Source: Ignavibacteriales bacterium (GTDB taxonomy: Bacteria > Bacteroidota > Ignavibacteria > Ignavibacteriales > Melioribacteraceae). From it: 64,000 bases of DNA. Shown here piece after piece: positions 63,581-64,000 of this stretch. The translations under genes were made by a program, and so were the position numbers. The notes below the pieces were generated by a model. It ran no database searches. It saw only the letters and a program-made list of their open reading frames with translations, and was not told the DNA's origin. The stretch is from positions 310,001 to 374,000 of the forward strand of contig JAPLFF010000007.1 in NCBI GenBank assembly GCA_026390775.1, in the 5' to 3' direction. Every line of letters starts with the position of its first letter. Positions within the stretch are counted from its first letter, which is position 1.

Positions 63581-63817
63581 ATGAACGAAGTTCTTCACGA
63601 GAAAGTTGAAAAAGCTTTGCAGACAATTAGACCTTATCTTAAAGCTGATGGCGGTGATGTGGTGCTTGTACAAGTAACCAATGAAGGTATTGTGGAAGTT
63701 AGACTTACCGGAGCTTGCAGCGATTGTCCTATGTCTCAGATGACATTACGTGCCGGTGTTGAACGCGCACTTATAAGAGAAGTTCCGGGAATAAGAAGAG
63801 TTGAAGCTGTCAATTGA
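63581..63817 (+). CDS. NifU C-terminal domain protein (Nfu-type scaffold)
   Basis: The start at 63581 is the second of two tandem ATGs, six bases behind GGAG (the first is at 63578). The 78-residue product is a single Nfu domain: IRPYLKADGGDVVLVQV and GACSDCPMSQMTLRAGVERAL, with the C-x-x-C that holds a transient Fe-S cluster. Together with the Mrp-type ATPase 12 bases upstream it forms a small Fe-S maturation pair. A terminator overlaps its stop codon. Confidence 0.94.
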   Translation: MNEVLHEKVEKALQTIRPYLKADGGDVVLVQVTNEGIVEVRLTGACSDCPMSQMTLRAGVERALIREVPGIRRVEAVN

Positions 63818-63829
63818 CAGCTTTTTTTT
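63804..63829 (+). terminator. Terminator after the NifU-like gene
   Basis: AAGCTGTC and GACAGCTT flank AATT and are followed by more T residues (eight in a row in all). The stem includes the last codons and the stop of the gene. It ends the Fe-S transcript just before tpiA. Confidence 0.85.
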
Positions 63830-63851
63830 CGTAATAAATTAAGGATCAGCC

Positions 63852-64000
63852 ATGCGTAAAAAAGTAATTGCCGGAAATTGGAAAATGAATAATGATCTTC
63901 ATGGAACTGTGAGTCTTATCTCAGATCTCAAAAAAGAATTGAATGGAAAGAATGTTGAAGCCGAAGTAATTATATGTCCACCATTCACAAGTTTGGAAAC
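63852..64000 (+). CDS. tpiA: Triosephosphate isomerase, N-terminal part
   Basis: The gene begins at ATG 63852, behind AAGGA, and runs off the right edge after 49 codons. RKKVIAGNWKMNNDLHGTV is the conserved start of triosephosphate isomerase, with the substrate-binding N-W-K. The segment VIICPPFTSLE follows as expected. The enzyme interconverts dihydroxyacetone phosphate and glyceraldehyde 3-phosphate. Confidence 0.95.
   Translation, partial: MRKKVIAGNWKMNNDLHGTVSLISDLKKELNGKNVEAEVIICPPFTSLE

Overview
The window is an AT-rich, gene-dense bacterial chromosome segment. It most resembles the Ignavibacteria/Chlorobi side of the Bacteroidota group. The signs are a secreted protein with a type IX secretion C-terminal sorting domain containing FPNPFNPTT, a fused LpxC-FabZ, a lipid A/BamA/Skp cluster in Bacteroidota order, and separate heptose kinase and adenylyltransferase genes. 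Several promoters (lexA, uppS, prs) read as TTGACA-N17-TATATT-like, which resembles the E. coli sigma-70 consensus rather than the Bacteroidetes-type promoter. I saw no rRNA, tRNA, CRISPR array, insertion sequence or prophage.

Region by region. 1-1.4 kb: the start of a leftward gene, probably glutamate dehydrogenase, and an MlaE-type lipid transport permease. 1.6-4.1 kb: a branched-chain aminotransferase behind an Ile-rich leader peptide and a terminator hairpin, followed by an alkaline phosphatase. 4.1-5.4 kb: lexA with a striking operator, then two small genes. 5.4-13.9 kb: an envelope-assembly operon (uppS, bamA, two Skp-like chaperones, lpxD, lpxC-fabZ, lpxA, lipoate/octanoyl transferase). 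14-15.7 kb: a type IX cargo protein and a relic of another one. 15.9-28.2 kb: beta-propeller protein, heptose synthesis, TamB, RNase R and a very large peptidase/propeller/barrel protein. 28.3-36.5 kb: zinc-ribbon protein, lipoprotein, prs, rplY, pth, rpsF-ssb-rpsR-rplI, secD, secF.

36.6-47.4 kb is the most distinctive part. A seven-gene leftward operon encodes an ECF sigma factor, an unusual membrane protein (candidate anti-sigma), three PP2C phosphatases, a STAS antagonist and a RsbW-type kinase. A second STAS gene diverges from it. The sigma gene has a match to an ECF-type promoter only four bases from its start codon. The last phosphatase gene is broken by an out-of-frame deletion that removes its Asp-Gly metal-binding motif.

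47.5-53.2 kb: purA, a histidine kinase, a dCMP-type deaminase and polyphosphate kinase. 53.2-62.3 kb: a metal-handling block with an RND heavy-metal efflux operon (outer membrane factor, adaptor, pump, DUF190 PII-like protein), then leftward an outer-membrane protein and an NRAMP transporter fused to a universal-stress-protein domain. 62.4-64 kb: Mrp-type Fe-S carrier ATPase, NifU-like protein and the start of tpiA.

All calls come from reading the sequence by eye. Family assignments rest on motifs and overall resemblance, not on database searches.
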